Source: Planococcus citri (lineage: Eukaryota; Arthropoda; Insecta; Hemiptera; Pseudococcidae). Taken from it: a stretch of 64,000 nt of DNA. Location of the stretch: positions 67,047,469 to 67,111,468 of the forward strand of contig NC_088677.1 of NCBI RefSeq assembly GCF_950023065.1. Reading direction: 5' to 3'. The notes beneath the pieces are model-generated. The model saw only the letters and a program-made list of their open reading frames with translations. It had not been told where the DNA came from and made no database searches. Numbering within the stretch: the first letter of the stretch is position 1; each line of letters starts with the position of its first letter. Both the position numbers and the translations under genes were made by a program. Of this stretch, positions 50,419 through 63,121 are shown one piece after another.

Positions 50419-51302
50419 ACCAAATTTTAACTTCGTAACTCAATTAGGTAGCTAAAGTTTTGTGGGAAACTAACATTCATAAAAATATGCTGAAGGCTCC
50501 AGAATTTCTCAAAACATCTGTAAACTGCTCTCAATTGATTCAGCAGTGAAGACAAGAGGAGGAGGGGGTAGGTAAAAAATATTTTTGCTCGCTTTTGCGG
50601 TGTAGCCTACGCACCTTTATTTGGATCCAAACTTTCTCTGACGATTCTAATACCTACGTCTAAAAAATGTTTTTAATAGGCAGTGCGCCACGTTGTATAA
50701 AATTTTGAAAATTAAAAAAATGTAGGTAGATAGTTCTCAACGCTTTTTTCTACCATAGATCTACCAAATTAAGGACATACCTATACCTATTTAAGTTGCT
50801 GAGGTTCACCATTTCTAAATGGATTGACTTTTTTGTTTATTTAAAATGTGCCACTGTGACGGACGTGATTCTTTCAAGCTTCATTCAGTTACAATATGAT
50901 TCGTTTATCAATCGATAATTTTTTTCATATCAGCACAACATTGTACTCGGCTGTGAATAAATTCATGCTTAAGCTACTTCTCATGATATCTAATTAACCA
51001 GTGGTTTATTTTATATGCATCTCGAACTCGAATTCACGATAACTGCTAAAATTTCCGTTCGCTTATGTCATTAAGTCATTATTGTTCAAGGAAACGCCGA
51101 ACGCGTCTTTGCCACGTAATATATGTATGTTGGAAACTTGTAGCAGCAATTTATGCATAAAAACATCAGATATATTTCATGTTTTTGTTTCTAAGTATTC
51201 AGTATGCTAACTAACGCCGCGTCGAGAAGTAGATATTGACCAACGTTTGAATTTCGTGTATTTTCTTCAGTTTGTTTAGTTCGTGCGCTAAATTAAAAAA
51301 TA
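50419..51302. other. Promoter side of BAF-fusion gene 2
   Basis: No gene recognised. AT-rich DNA with a few TAGG runs; it must contain the promoter of the gene starting at 51303. Confidence 0.5.
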
Positions 51303-54300
51303 ATGGTCAAGTATAAACTTGAAGATGATAGCGACGAAGATTCTGGATTTCTAGAAGAGAGTGTCAATGATGATGAGACCAAATTCGAGACATCATCCGG
51401 CAATGGAGAATCGACGAAGGAAAATTCAAATAAGGTAGAGTACCTACCTATTTTTTTTATCAATGGGCAGGCATGCACTCACTTATCGTGAGATAATTAT
51501 TGACCGGGTTTATTATTTTTAAAAACAGATCAAGCTCGGTAGAGGAAAACAATCATTAACATTCGAATTCGAGGACGAATTGGGGAGAAATTTTGAGGCG
51601 ACAATAGTGAGTCGTGTTTAATTTATTCTGATATAAGCCTAAGCCTGTACCTATTCACACTAAACATATGATACGTGTGATGTATAGGTACATACCTACT
51701 CGTAATTATACATAAGTAATAATTATTAAAATCAAAACTTTCTACAGGACATATCTGATATTTGCATAAAGTTTAAAGGATTCATTGGACAGATTATTAG
51801 AGAAAATTCTGATGGAAAAAAAGCCAACGCAGATGTCTCATCCAAAGATTCTAAATCCTTCAAAGAAAAAGTGGTAAAATATTTTTAATACATATACCTA
51901 TATATACCTAGCTACATTAGATAAATTAAGTATATTTGCAGAGGGTCGTTTTTTTCTTTAATTTTTTTTTCGAAGCATTTACCAAAAATTGTGTTTTGTT
52001 TGAAAAGATTCAATTTCTTTTTTTGGGAAGGAATAAGATTTACATAGTGTACGACATTAGTTAGTCAAAAATGTGAACTACGTAGTACCCATTCTATTAC
52101 CTATACCTACGCTTTGCGCCAATGATAAGGGCCACCTTGTATATCAATCCATTTATAGGTGCCCGAGTTCATTTTTGATCCCTCCTCACTGATCTGAAAT
52201 TTCCGTAGAAAATTTAATAGGTACCTACTTACTAGAAACTATAGATCCAGAATGGCTCAAAAGTGGTTGTTTTTTCGATCAAGAGCAGTACCGGTGCCAG
52301 GATTTTTCCTTGGAGGGGGATAATTGGGTCAGAACCAAACAATTTTGCCGTCTCATTTTTTGGGGGGGGGGGGGGGGGGTGGGTGGGGGGGGGGGTAAAA
52401 TTAGGCTTCTATCGATGTGTAGTGATTATATTATGAAAATGAAGGTAAAATTACTGCTCGAGCAAAGCAAGAGCGAAAATTTTTAGAAAAAATGGGTCCG
52501 AACAACAAAAAAAACACGTTCACTTTTGCATGTTTTATTTCAAATTTTCATTCGCAAGGGAGGACAATGGCCCCCTTCACTCCCTGGCCACGCCACTGAA
52601 TAAATATGTCATTTATTTATTTAATTTTTAAAAAGGAGGGACCTCAGTGACTGAAATTTGCCTGCAAAGTATTATTCAAAGTAAATCGTGTACGAATATA
52701 CCTATAATGTGGGCTTGAGAAGAAAAAAAAGGCGTCTTCTTCTCAAAAAAGATGAAAAAAAATGAACATCGGTTTGTAATCGGCATCCATCTCAGTGAAA
52801 CAAGAGCGCAAAAATGCTTGGAAAATTCCCACTTTATAGCATCAAAATTTTTTCCAAAAAAACTGACCTCTTCCCCACCCCCCCCCCCCCTTAAAACCGG
52901 CACTGATTCAAGAGAGTTTTATTCTCACACTTCTGGAAAAAGGAGTGATGAAAAAGTCAAAAAATCTGTCAATAACAGACATTTTAATTCTCAAAAATTC
53001 GCCAAAAATTCAAAAATGACCTTGGGTAACTAAAATTTTGGTTGCGGAGGTTAGGGCATGCTCTTTCGATTCCGGTTAGTTTTTTTTTACTTATTTTGGA
53101 ATAGATAGCTATCAGATCAAGATGGTTCCTTATTATATTTTTCTGACTTTTCTCCAGAATTTGAATTCCTTTTCTCGAGGATTTGAATTCTTCGAAGTGA
53201 TTTTTTAGGTCGTTGAGGTAGGTATAAAAAAAATCGAAAAAACTTGAGCAAAATCACCCTGCGTACTGTACTAGAGCCTTTGTAATCGTACCTACCTGCC
53301 CTAAACTTTCTCATCATTCAATATGGCCGGTGATTTGAGCCAAAGGTATCTGCGCAATAGTGAATGGGTCATGTCATTCTTATGTTTAAAAATTTAGAAT
53401 TTCCACTAATTTTGATAAAAAGCACACCGGATATCGGATTACAATCAATAGGTACCCGTTTCTAGAAAAACTTATTTTTGAAGCGTTATTATATTAACAA
53501 AACATAGAAATAAGGAAAAATAATTCAAAACTCATCAAACCTCGTGCAAAATCAATCAATTTTTCATTACAATTTCAGGTACCAATGACATCTGAACGAT
53601 TTCCAGATGGCTTGAATGACCTGGAAAACGCTTCAAAGTTACCCATTACAAAAGCTACGGATGGTAAGTCTAGCACAGAAGTGGCACAGTCAACATCCAG
53701 TGATTGTCATTGTCAAATGGATTTTGATCACATTGAAAAGCTTTTGAATGAATGTAAAAATGATCTAGATGACATTGAAAACCTTAGGACAGAAGAAAAT
53801 AGCCCAGAAGAAGTGAAATCTGCAAATGAACTGTTGACTGTAAATTTACAGCAGATTTCCTCCAAAAAGTGTGAAAATGAAAAACTTACAAGAGAAAATT
53901 ACGAAGCTGAGTATGTAAACTTTTCTTCAACTGTCAATGGTGAAGTAGCCTCTAACAAAACACATGAACACTCCAACGCCCTTGCAGTGCCTATAAATGA
54001 GGAACCAGCCACGATGTCAGAAGAACAGCTGGTCCCTAACTGTAAGGGTCAAACTCAAAATAAAGGAGGAGAGCAAAACTCAGAGCATGATGACAAAGTA
54101 GTGATTGAAGAAATAGAAATTACTTCGATTGTTCCCAATGAAACTCACAATCACATGAACATAATTACAATTCCAGAACCTATCAATGAAATTTCTGCTC
54201 CAGTTGCAGAATTGATGCAGATACCTTCTGAAAAGTGCAAAAATAACGATGACATTACTGAAAAGTCTGCTGAAGAAAATGATGAACTTGAATACCTGAA

Positions 54301-57300
54301 CGCAGTTCGAATACTATTTGGTGATGAATCTTCTTCTGACTCTCACACATCTTATGAAGACTCTAATTCTATGGAAAAGGAATTAGTCACATCACCAACG
54401 CATATCACTGATGATGGTCAAGGTAAAGATGAAATAGAAGCTGATCTTGCACCTATCTCACAGTATGATGGTAAAACACCTGCTAACAAGATTTCTTCAA
54501 CGACTATATCTTATGAAACTCACGATAACATCGCAATTTCAAAACCATCAGACGAAATATTAACCACTAGAAATTGTGAAAATGACCTTGACAATGCCAA
54601 AAAGAAAAAGAATTGTCAAAATGACTTTGGTGTCAATGAAACATCTTCAAAACAGAATGCTGATGTGCAAGATCTGAATTCTCCTACAATATTTAACGAT
54701 GACCTTTTCAATTCATCACACGAAGACTTCAATTCTGCTGAAAACCTGGCAAATGAAAAATTAGTCTCAAAGCATGAACTAAACCCCAATCATGAAGCTC
54801 AAAGTGAAGACTCTGAATCATCAATCTCAGAACTTGAGGACAAAAGCTTATCAGAAAAAGAGATCCCAACTGTTTCTGATGCTCAAGCTCAAAAAAATGA
54901 TTGCATTACAACGGAAAACTCTGCAGATGGAATACCTGCTAAATTGACTCAGACTGCTTCTGAAAAATTTGGAAACAATCTTGATGTCAATGAAAAGCTT
55001 ACTATGAAAAATTCAACTTTAGACCATGAGGACAAAGTGAACACAAAATGTACTCGGAGCATTTTCAATTTACCTCAAAATGACACCACTTCGAAGCTGA
55101 AAAAAAACGAAGCACCTTGCCAACTATTACATCAGTCTGATGAGCCATCAAACACACCACAGTCACAAGCCTCTGCCAGCAATTCTATTTTGAACCCTGC
55201 TGACGATAAATCGCAGATCCCAGAGTTTGTCAAGTGTTCTTCTGAAAACAAAGATCCAGAATCTAATACGAGTATAAAATGCACGCAAGAAAAACTTCTG
55301 ACAAGGTCTTATGTAAGTAGAGCATTTTAAAAGGATTTTATCTAACCTAAATACCTACGTAGGTGCCTACTTATTCGTTTGTCTTTGTTTCATATGTACT
55401 ATTTTTGTGTATTTTTTTTCTGCAGTTGGATCATTTGAGACAAGAAAAACAGTCTACCTCGACAAAAATTTCTCAAGAACAAAAACCAATCTCACCCGAG
55501 ATAAATGCTGGACAAAAAAGCGCCTCCGACAATGCTTCCAAACTTGATCATTTTAATAATAAGTTTCAGTCGTCTTTCAAAGTGAGTAAAAGTTTATATT
55601 TTTAGAAATGTTCTGGTTGTGTTTATGCAACTGCTATAAATAGGCACCTATAAAAATCGAAAATTTCAAATAGGCACATATTAATTACTTGCCTACTTTT
55701 ATATTGTTAATTCGCACTTGACAGCAAAGTAGTCGCCATCTAGCGGTCGAAACAGAACTACAACGAAACTAGGATATAATTTTTCGTTACATGTATTCTT
55801 ATGGGAGATTTGCGATTTTCAAAAATTAATTAAAAATCGTGTAATTATCGTAGGAGTGTAATTTTTACTTCAAATGAATGTTTAATTCTTCTACTTTTTG
55901 AGAAAATTTATTACAATCTCTTAAACATGGTTTTTCTTGCAAAAAAATTGCACTGCATTTACAACGTATTTGCATTGTTTATTGTATCCTGAAATGCTGA
56001 AAAACATAGGAAGTGCAAAGCAATTTTTTTGCAAGAAAAACCATGTTTAAGAGATTGTAATAAATTTTCTCAAAAAGTAGAAGAATTAAACATTCATTTG
56101 AAGTAAAAATTACACTCCTACGATAATTACACGATTTTTAATTAATTTTTGAAAATCGCAAATCTCCCATAAGAATACATGTAACGAAAAATTATATCCT
56201 AGTTTCATTGCTCGTAGCAGCGCGTAGCAGCGCTATCTATTGGGACTGTCAACTGCGAATAATTCATAACCTACCATATGTCTTAGGTAATAAATGAAAG
56301 CGAGAAACAAGAAATTGGCAAAGTGACGCCGAAGTCTATCAAACAAAAACCTATTGCGTTAGTGGAAGGGTGTCAAAGAAGAGTTGCTGCGACAAATGAA
56401 AGACCCTCAGAATCATTGGAGTCTCGAGTATGTTACCGAATAGCGAATACTTTTGATACTTTTACATCATAACCGTATGTAAATTTCTATCCTCTCATAT
56501 TCGTAATATTTTATTATATTAGCTGACCACAGACTCAAATAGCGAGAGAACACCTAATGTTTCGTCCACATCATCTGCTAGTGCAAACCTAGAGATCAAT
56601 AGACCTGCTCCTAGAAATATCTCATCAGCTTCTGTAAATCAAAGTCTTCCTCAATCACCGCAGTCATCGACTGTTATCACAAGAAGTGTTCCAACTGTTT
56701 CAGATTTATACAGATCTGATGTAAGTCATGAACATTTTTCAATTATGAAAGAACCGATTTTTTTATGACGATGGAACCATCAGTCTCTCTATGTAGGGAG
56801 TCACCAATTTTGCTCTTTTTTTGGTCCAAAAATTAAGTTTTCCAAAATACTTAGTTCAAAAATTAAAATTTTTCAAACTTGGTTCAAAAATTGGAGAGCT
56901 GATTTTCAAAAGGATCAATGTGATATAGGGTGGAAAAGCCTCCCTACTATTAGTGATAAGAAGAAGTATTCCTACCATTGGGGGAGATTTAGAAATATTC
57001 CTTAGGCGGGGAATATTTGCCAATACCTAGATAGCTCAGAAGGGCGTAGAATGACTATTCTGTCCTATACATCATTTAAAAAACATACCTACGAAATAAG
57101 ACTCTGCTCTATTTACAAGGTATATTTACATTTTTACACACAAAATTCATCGACATACATACTTAATATTCTCTAATCCTAGTAGAAAGTATGAAACGAA
57201 TGAATTTAATTTGGGATGATCTCGCCATGCGTGTGTTGACGTAGATCATAAAAATCGAAACAATAATCTAACTTGAGATTTTACCCTAAACACCTGTGAA

Positions 57301-59741
57301 GAATAGGATATGCGAAAATGAGTAGTTTTGCTAGTAATTACACAAGAAAACAATATAAATTTAATCATCATGGAAGACGACACTGCTTGAAATCCATGCG
57401 AAGGTTACAAATATTATACTTACGAATAAAACGAGTGAGGGAATTTCACCACTTACTGCCAACTGTTCTTGTTTTTCCATCTCTTTCGGGTGCCTAACCA
57501 ATACTAAGGCGTTCGATGGAACTTAACTAAACGAGGTACATTTTAATTCTTTGCCTATCCCGGAGGTGCTCGAGTACAGCCCAGGATATCAAAAAGGTTC
57601 ACTTGTTATTGACCGGGCATATGCGTGATCAATCTTAACTAAATGGAACAGGCTATTTACCATCTATCGAGATGGGGAAAACAAAAGGACTATACCATGC
57701 TACTCTTAAAAAGAGGTCCCATGGACTAATTATATCAACGTCTCGAATACAAACCGACGATTGCGAATCATCGAAATAAGAAACAAGACATTTTTCAGAG
57801 TGTAGAGTATGAGAACCGCGAAGTCCTGCTTAACAGCGATTCGACTACATTACTTGACAAGACGACTCTTACTTTCTGAGGAAATCGGCGCGAATATCAG
57901 TATTATAAAGAGACTTGAGATGGTCAAGTCTCCACCCCTATTAGTGGGGTACCAATCGCGTAATTGCTAAGTACACATAAGTTTAATGAATTTATGTGAT
58001 TTTGTTAATTTATGCCCAAAAATCCTATCTCGGACTATAAATGTCACCGAGAATCCCTATCTCGAGCTATAACTGTCAACACGTCGCGAGCCCTTTCTTA
58101 GCGGCTCGCGAACCCTTTCTCTTCGAGAGGGTGCCGCCTTATATGCGCGAGTCTGTGGTGTACTTAGCCTACTTCTTTTTTAAGATATTTAACACGTTAC
58201 CTACATTACTATAAGGGATATGTTACGTCAGCACTACCTTCGGCAGTGGGGCCAATCTGCCTCCTGTCAAATGTTGAAAAAAAAATTCAAAAAACAAGAA
58301 GGTAAACTGAAATTTTTCAGAAGCCTCTCGGTCTATATAAATCCTCAAGTTCCGGTAGAAGAAAAAAATGTGAAAATTGTTGATTGATTGTCACTTTGTC
58401 AGAGATGTTCTTGTTTTTGAAGGAGGGGAAGAAGTGAAGAAGAAAAGTGGACAAGTCGCGAGTTTCATTTTTATTCCTAAAAATTTTACAAAAATTGCAA
58501 GTGTAGACTGTAGGTACCTATGAAAAAATGAAAATTCGTCCTTAAGATCTCGCTATAGATCTCGCGTATATTAATTTTTTGATAATAAATTGTGTTTCCT
58601 CATAGACCAGATTTTGAACCGAGCAGTTATTCAATTTATATGTAGCAGATAAAAACTTGTCTCATCAGTGGTTTAAAATCATGTTAAAACATTTATTTTA
58701 TTTTATTTTTTTTTGAAAATAGTTTCCAAAATTTGAGCAGCTTAAACTTATTGTGACTGATCTGATCTTTAGAGATTTTTAAATTTTTATGATTTACTTA
58801 CTTAAACGAATCTATTACAAGATGGTAAATTGTTTAACGTTTTTGCACGCAATTTAAAAAAATTGGAAAATTGTCAACAATAAGAATATTCTCTGCTCCA
58901 ATTTCATTCTGAATTACTTAGAGTGAAATTCAACTCATTTCAAAAATATTTCAACAAAAATTTCGCAAACATTTTTCTATTTTAACCATAAATAAATTCA
59001 AGTTACAATAATTTATAATATTTTTTGTTTATTTATTTATCTATTTTTTCTCATGGAGTATATATTATGCATATTTGTTTTGTTCCTATTGTACTGTAGT
59101 TAATCTAATAATTCTTTCGCTATTTTGAACAGTACTACACCCCTACGTTCACGCCAACATACAGAGAACCAACATTGTTTTCACGTGTCAGCACATCTTA
59201 TAGAGGAAGCAACGACTTATGCACATCATCATATTATACTAATGTAAGTTCAGCGTACTCATCTTGTACCTATGTAGGTATCTATTCTGACAAATACACC
59301 GGCCTTATATGGGTGCTTGATTGATACGGTGGCATTTATGACAACCAATAATTTAATTTCAACAGAGCTGCGAGTACGACGATCCCCGCAGAACGAAAAA
59401 ATTCAACGAATTTGTCGCTAACCCTGGATCTAAGAAATCAATTACAGATTTACCTGGTGTAGGGCGAGTTGGTGGACAACGGTTGAGAGACCGCGGATTT
59501 GATACAGTAAGTTTGGTTGCATATTAAAGTCCTAAAATACGTTTAAGTAGGTGAATGATGGATCAGATCACAGTTTTATTTTTCATTTTTATTTATTTTT
59601 TGATAGCCTGAAAAAGTCCGCCGGCAATTTGTAAAGTTGGGAGGAGATAAAAAAACCTTTCAAAAATGGATGAAGAATACAACAGGTTTAAATAGTAGGT
59701 ATTCTTCGGATTGTTTTGATGCACTGGATCGAACTTATTGA
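51303..59741 (+). CDS. BAF-domain fusion protein 2, paralogue of the gene at 39 kb
   Basis: Ten exons: 51303-51434, 51529-51606, 51748-51873, 53579-55312, 55426-55581, 56287-56427, 56523-56720, 59133-59243, 59366-59506 and 59607-59741. All are multiples of three and joined in phase 0; 983 aa. Exons 1-3 match those of gene 1 in exact length or nearly so (132/78/126 nt against 129/78/126): EDSGFLEES, IKLGRGKQS, GRNFEATI, DISDICIKFKGF. Exon 4 codes 578 acidic, Ser/Asn/Glu-rich residues of low complexity, with no SWEEF motif. Exons 5-6 keep short gene-1-like blocks (LRQEKQ, KQKPIA, ATNER). Residues about 906-983 are the BAF-like domain (KKSITDLPGVG, GGQRLRDRGFDT, then the intron at the BAF position). 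Introns 5 and 7 carry transposable-element DNA. Function unknown; a DNA-bridging or BAF-partner role is inferred from the domain only. Confidence 0.85.
51874..53578. other. Intron 3 of BAF-fusion gene 2
   Basis: 1.7 kb with no coding signal. It holds poly-G tracts (52363-52395), TAGGTA microsatellites and DNA that looks like old repeat fragments (for example CTGGCCACGCCACTGA near 52585). Frames at 52676-52903 (-) and 52752-53033 (+) oppose each other and are rejected. Confidence 0.55.
55711..56259. mobile_element. 549-bp foldback MITE in intron 5 of BAF-fusion gene 2
   Basis: Tips TTCGCA(C/G)TTGACAG and the complement are flanked by a TAA direct repeat at 55708-55710 and 56260-56262. Inner arms of about 195 bp (55761-55958 and 56013-56210) are almost perfect inverted copies around a ~55-bp loop. 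The three-base TAA duplication suggests a PIF/Harbinger-type family. Non-coding. High arm identity implies a recent origin. Confidence 0.85.
56900..58260. other. GC-richer foreign-looking block in intron 7 of BAF-fusion gene 2
   Basis: The block differs from its AT-rich flanks: it is CpG-rich (GTCGCGAGCCC, GGCTCGCGAACC, TTATATGCGCGAG) with small stems such as CCCCTATTAGTGGGG. No protein frame. It could be a solo LTR or retroelement fragment (TGTTGACGTA near 57234 and TACGTCAGCA ending at 58233 resemble LTR tips), but no target duplication was found. The class is unknown. Confidence 0.35.
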
Positions 59742-61319
59742 TAATACCTACATATCTGAATTAGTTTGGAGGTATACCTATACTTACCTACCTATTTATT
59801 GTTAATTTTTTGTAATGGTATTACCTACTTACTCATATCTTTTTTTTTGTACTGTTTTACTATCAATCATTGAAATATAACGATTTTTACTCATTTTAAT
59901 CGATTATTGATCGTGCTATCACAACTTAAAAAGTGAACAGTATATAATCACAACAAAATAATATCTGTGTTGCTTCTACTCTATAGAATTTTTATGCCAT
60001 CCAGGGTGCCCCAAACCAGTCAAAATTCAAATCCAAGTACTCGTATTTCATTATTTCTATCATTCTTAAACCAGAATTCAGCTGCAATAATCAAATAAGT
60101 AAGTAGGTATGCACATTGAAAAAATAATTTTAAAAGCCCACAACGTCATTTAGATAGGTTTGGTTTGTGTGCTGATAGAGGATTTTAGAAAAAGAAATTG
60201 AATGATTCCTTAAAATTGTAGCTTTCATCAGGCATAAAAAAAATTATCAAAATTGGGAAAAGCCCTTATGCATACGTACACTTTGGTTCAAGTTTTAATA
60301 AAATCGGCCGAGTCAATCCTGAGAAAAAAATTAAAAACGATTTTCGATTTTTGAGGAATTACTCAAGAACCACCCTGTAATATAATTAGGTATAAGTTAA
60401 TAACTAGAAACTTGAGCATAGATTTAGAATAGGTACAGTGATTATAATTACCGCAATGCACCTAAAAGACAAAAGTCAACGTTTGAATTTCTAGCAAGTG
60501 TTTTCTTATATTCGCCATATTCGGGGGGAATTTTCAAAATACACGCTCGAATGCTGGAATTTACAATGAAAGAATTTACCGGTAAGTGACAACTTTAAAG
60601 TTTGAATTTATTGCGTCGCGCCATAAAGTATGAGTCATGTCATCGTGTACTTCTCTTGTGATCTAAAACAAATACTCTTACGATACAGAATGAATCGTTT
60701 CATCGCTAAGAATAATGTTGGGTATTGTATTATATTAGGAAAGTACTTTGAGTCTTTCAACAATTTTTGTGATTTTTTGTTTATTATTTTTTTAGAGATC
60801 GCTGCAATTAATGCAGCATGATTTAAGTAGATAACTGGTAACATAATTTTGATACCCATGTTTTTTAAAAATAAATTATGTTGTCACTTTTACAAATTTT
60901 CATGTACATTTTATTTTTAATAATTTTTTACAATTTCCTCGATTTTGATAGAAATTGTCTAATTAATTATGAAGTAATCATAATTTTTTTTTGGATCTAG
61001 CCCAATGCATGAGCCTCCAACTATAAATGTATATCGTTCAAATATTGGCAGATGGTATGTACTATGTAGTACACAAAGATATAAAATGTGCTCGAATCGA
61101 ATTTGTTTTAGATCGTATGATGACTCATAAATTTATGGCGCTACGTACTGCGTAATACTTTTGAAGTTGTCTGTAATCTGTACTTTACATTCTTTCATCG
61201 TCACTATTGTCAGTATAAATGTACATATCGGTACTTACTACATTGTACAAGTGATCTACTATTCGTGTGTGTATTTTTAAAATTATCTACTCTTATAGAG
61301 GTAGCCGGTATTTTCGAAA
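59742..61319. other. Intergenic region before the membrane-protein gene
   Basis: The 3' UTR of BAF-fusion gene 2 ends around 59880 (AATATA variants only). CAGGGTG at 60004 and CACCCTG ending near 60379 may delimit another decayed mariner-type element. A TATA-like GTATAAATG at about 61214 suits a promoter for the ATG at 61320. The overlapping frames at 60630-60859 on both strands are rejected. Confidence 0.45.
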
Positions 61320-62793
61320 ATGGTGAATATTAGAGAACACATACTAGAAATCCAAACTTTAATTTTTCTATGCAGCATTGCGGTAATTATGATGTGCACT
61401 TAAGCGCGCTAATTTATTTAATTTATTGAAATCGTGTCTTTAAAATTCATCAAAGTATTATTGAAGTAGGTACCTACATACCTATACATGATTATGCTCT
61501 TTTTTCAGATAATCGATTTCTTAGAAATATTAACTTACAAATTCCACATTTTTGAAGTTGAAATTGGTAAATTTTTTTGTGAAGTGTTTTGTGCAAAGTA
61601 TGAAATTTGTAGGTATATGTAAGTAGTAAATTTTTGTAATCTGTATTTTTATAGGTTTTTGGAACATAATGGCAATGGGTTTTTATATGATATGGAATTT
61701 CTGCGGGACGATGAGTTGTGCTTTAGGATTAGCTGGAATGGAAGATGAGGTAAGTAGGTAGGTATTTTAAAATACTGCATCAAGTGTATAGGTATAAAAC
61801 CTACTTATACATATATGTACCTATCCTATACTTGTGTATTGTATGTTTAAATTACAGACCAAGATTGATTTCGTGAGAAAATTTTCCATTCCGTATTTTT
61901 GGTGCTCTGCAGCTTGTAAAGGAATATTCGCTTTGTTGCTAATAGTACTGCCCTGCGATAATGAATTCTATTTGACGGCCATTTATGCATCAGGCGAACC
62001 AATTCTGTTGATTTTATTTGGAAAATCCAATCTATTCGCACTGCAACCGAATATTTTATCTCACCTGTTCATGATGGGTAATTGTAATCAATTTATAAAT
62101 AACTTTTAATGATTAAAATAATAGTCCTCCATTGGAGGTTTTTAAATATGTTTGAAACTATCACCAGTTGATTTGAGATGACAGAATTTCAAGTCTATAC
62201 TAGCCGATCAAATCAAATTTTAAAGTTTCTTTTAGGATTCGGGCTTTCAAAATTTTTCAAAAATTTAATACTTAAATAGTTTTCAGCATCTGAAATTTTC
62301 TTAGGAGGTAATTCAAATGCTTTTTTAGTTTCAATTTATATAATATGTAAAGGCACCAAAGCAAATTTTGTGATCAGCTTTCTGTAGAAGATTGGAATTA
62401 ATTGTTAAATCGAGTCAAATTCTTTCTAAAATTAAGAGAGGAAAACAAAAATCCTGGAATAGGTAGGAATATCTTACTGGAGACTCCGACTCGGAAAAGT
62501 TCAAATTAATTGCCTATAAGATAGTACCTAACTTATGTTTTACCTATTGTTTTTTATTTTTATTTAATATCTAATTAATTTTTCAATCTACATATATAGA
62601 TAAGTATGTTGCTAATGGTTTTCAGTTCTTTACCATCTTGAATCCCAACTTTGAAGTTTTAGGAATAGGTAACTTGATGGATTTTTGGTTTTCAGTTTTT
62701 CTGATATATGTGGCATTTATTGTTCGGCGATACTACATTTCGGAAGTAAAGAAAATACAAGCAAGGATGCAAGCAAGGAACCAGGAGGTGTAA
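61320..62793 (+). CDS. Small multi-pass membrane protein, family not recognised
   Basis: Five exons, 61320-61382, 61509-61566, 61655-61749, 61858-62077 and 62696-62793, with consistent phases (0,1,0,1), 177 aa. Hydrophobic stretches suggest about four transmembrane helices: residues about 8-25 (LEIQTLIFLCSIAIIDFLEI), 42-62 (FWNIMAMGFYMIWNFCGTMS), 92-115 (CSAACKGIFALLLIVLP, then YLTAIYASGEPILLILF) and 146-156 (VFLIYVAFIV). The end is a basic, helical cytoplasmic tail (RRYYISEVKKIQARMQARN). The layout resembles small insect four-helix membrane proteins, but no family motif is clear to me. The start codon is the first ATG in the exon; an upstream exon cannot be excluded. Confidence 0.7.
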
Positions 62794-63121
62794 CTTTCGA
62801 GAACATTATGAAATTTCAGAATCAGAATACTTATGATCGATGCGATACATGTGTATTGTAGGATGACATCCGTAATAGGTAGGTATAGCTAGGTATACTT
62901 ATACAATGATAAACATAGAGTTTGATTGATGAAATTCTGAAGAATGCTTGTAAAATGTCGTATATAACATAGAAGAAAATCTGCAAGAGAAAAGTGAGAA
63001 AAATGTGGATGTACCTACTTAATAATTTTGGCTGTGTTTTGAACGATTGTACCTACTCGTATTATATTTTTTATCTGTACAAACTACAAATACCATACCG
63101 AGGCTAGGTATCTAAATATTA

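Noticed and set aside
52676..53033. Overlapping opposed frames in intron 3 of BAF-fusion gene 2
   Set aside because: Repeat-like DNA with poly-C/G; neither strand shows conserved protein features or fits the phase 0 exon pattern.
39059..59741. Retrocopy origin of the BAF-like domains
   Set aside because: The intron inside the domain is kept at the BAF position, which a retrocopy would have lost.
60004..60379. CAGGGTG...CACCCTG pair as a complete mariner element
   Set aside because: Only the tips match; no TA repeat on the left side and little further arm pairing. Mentioned only as a possible relic.
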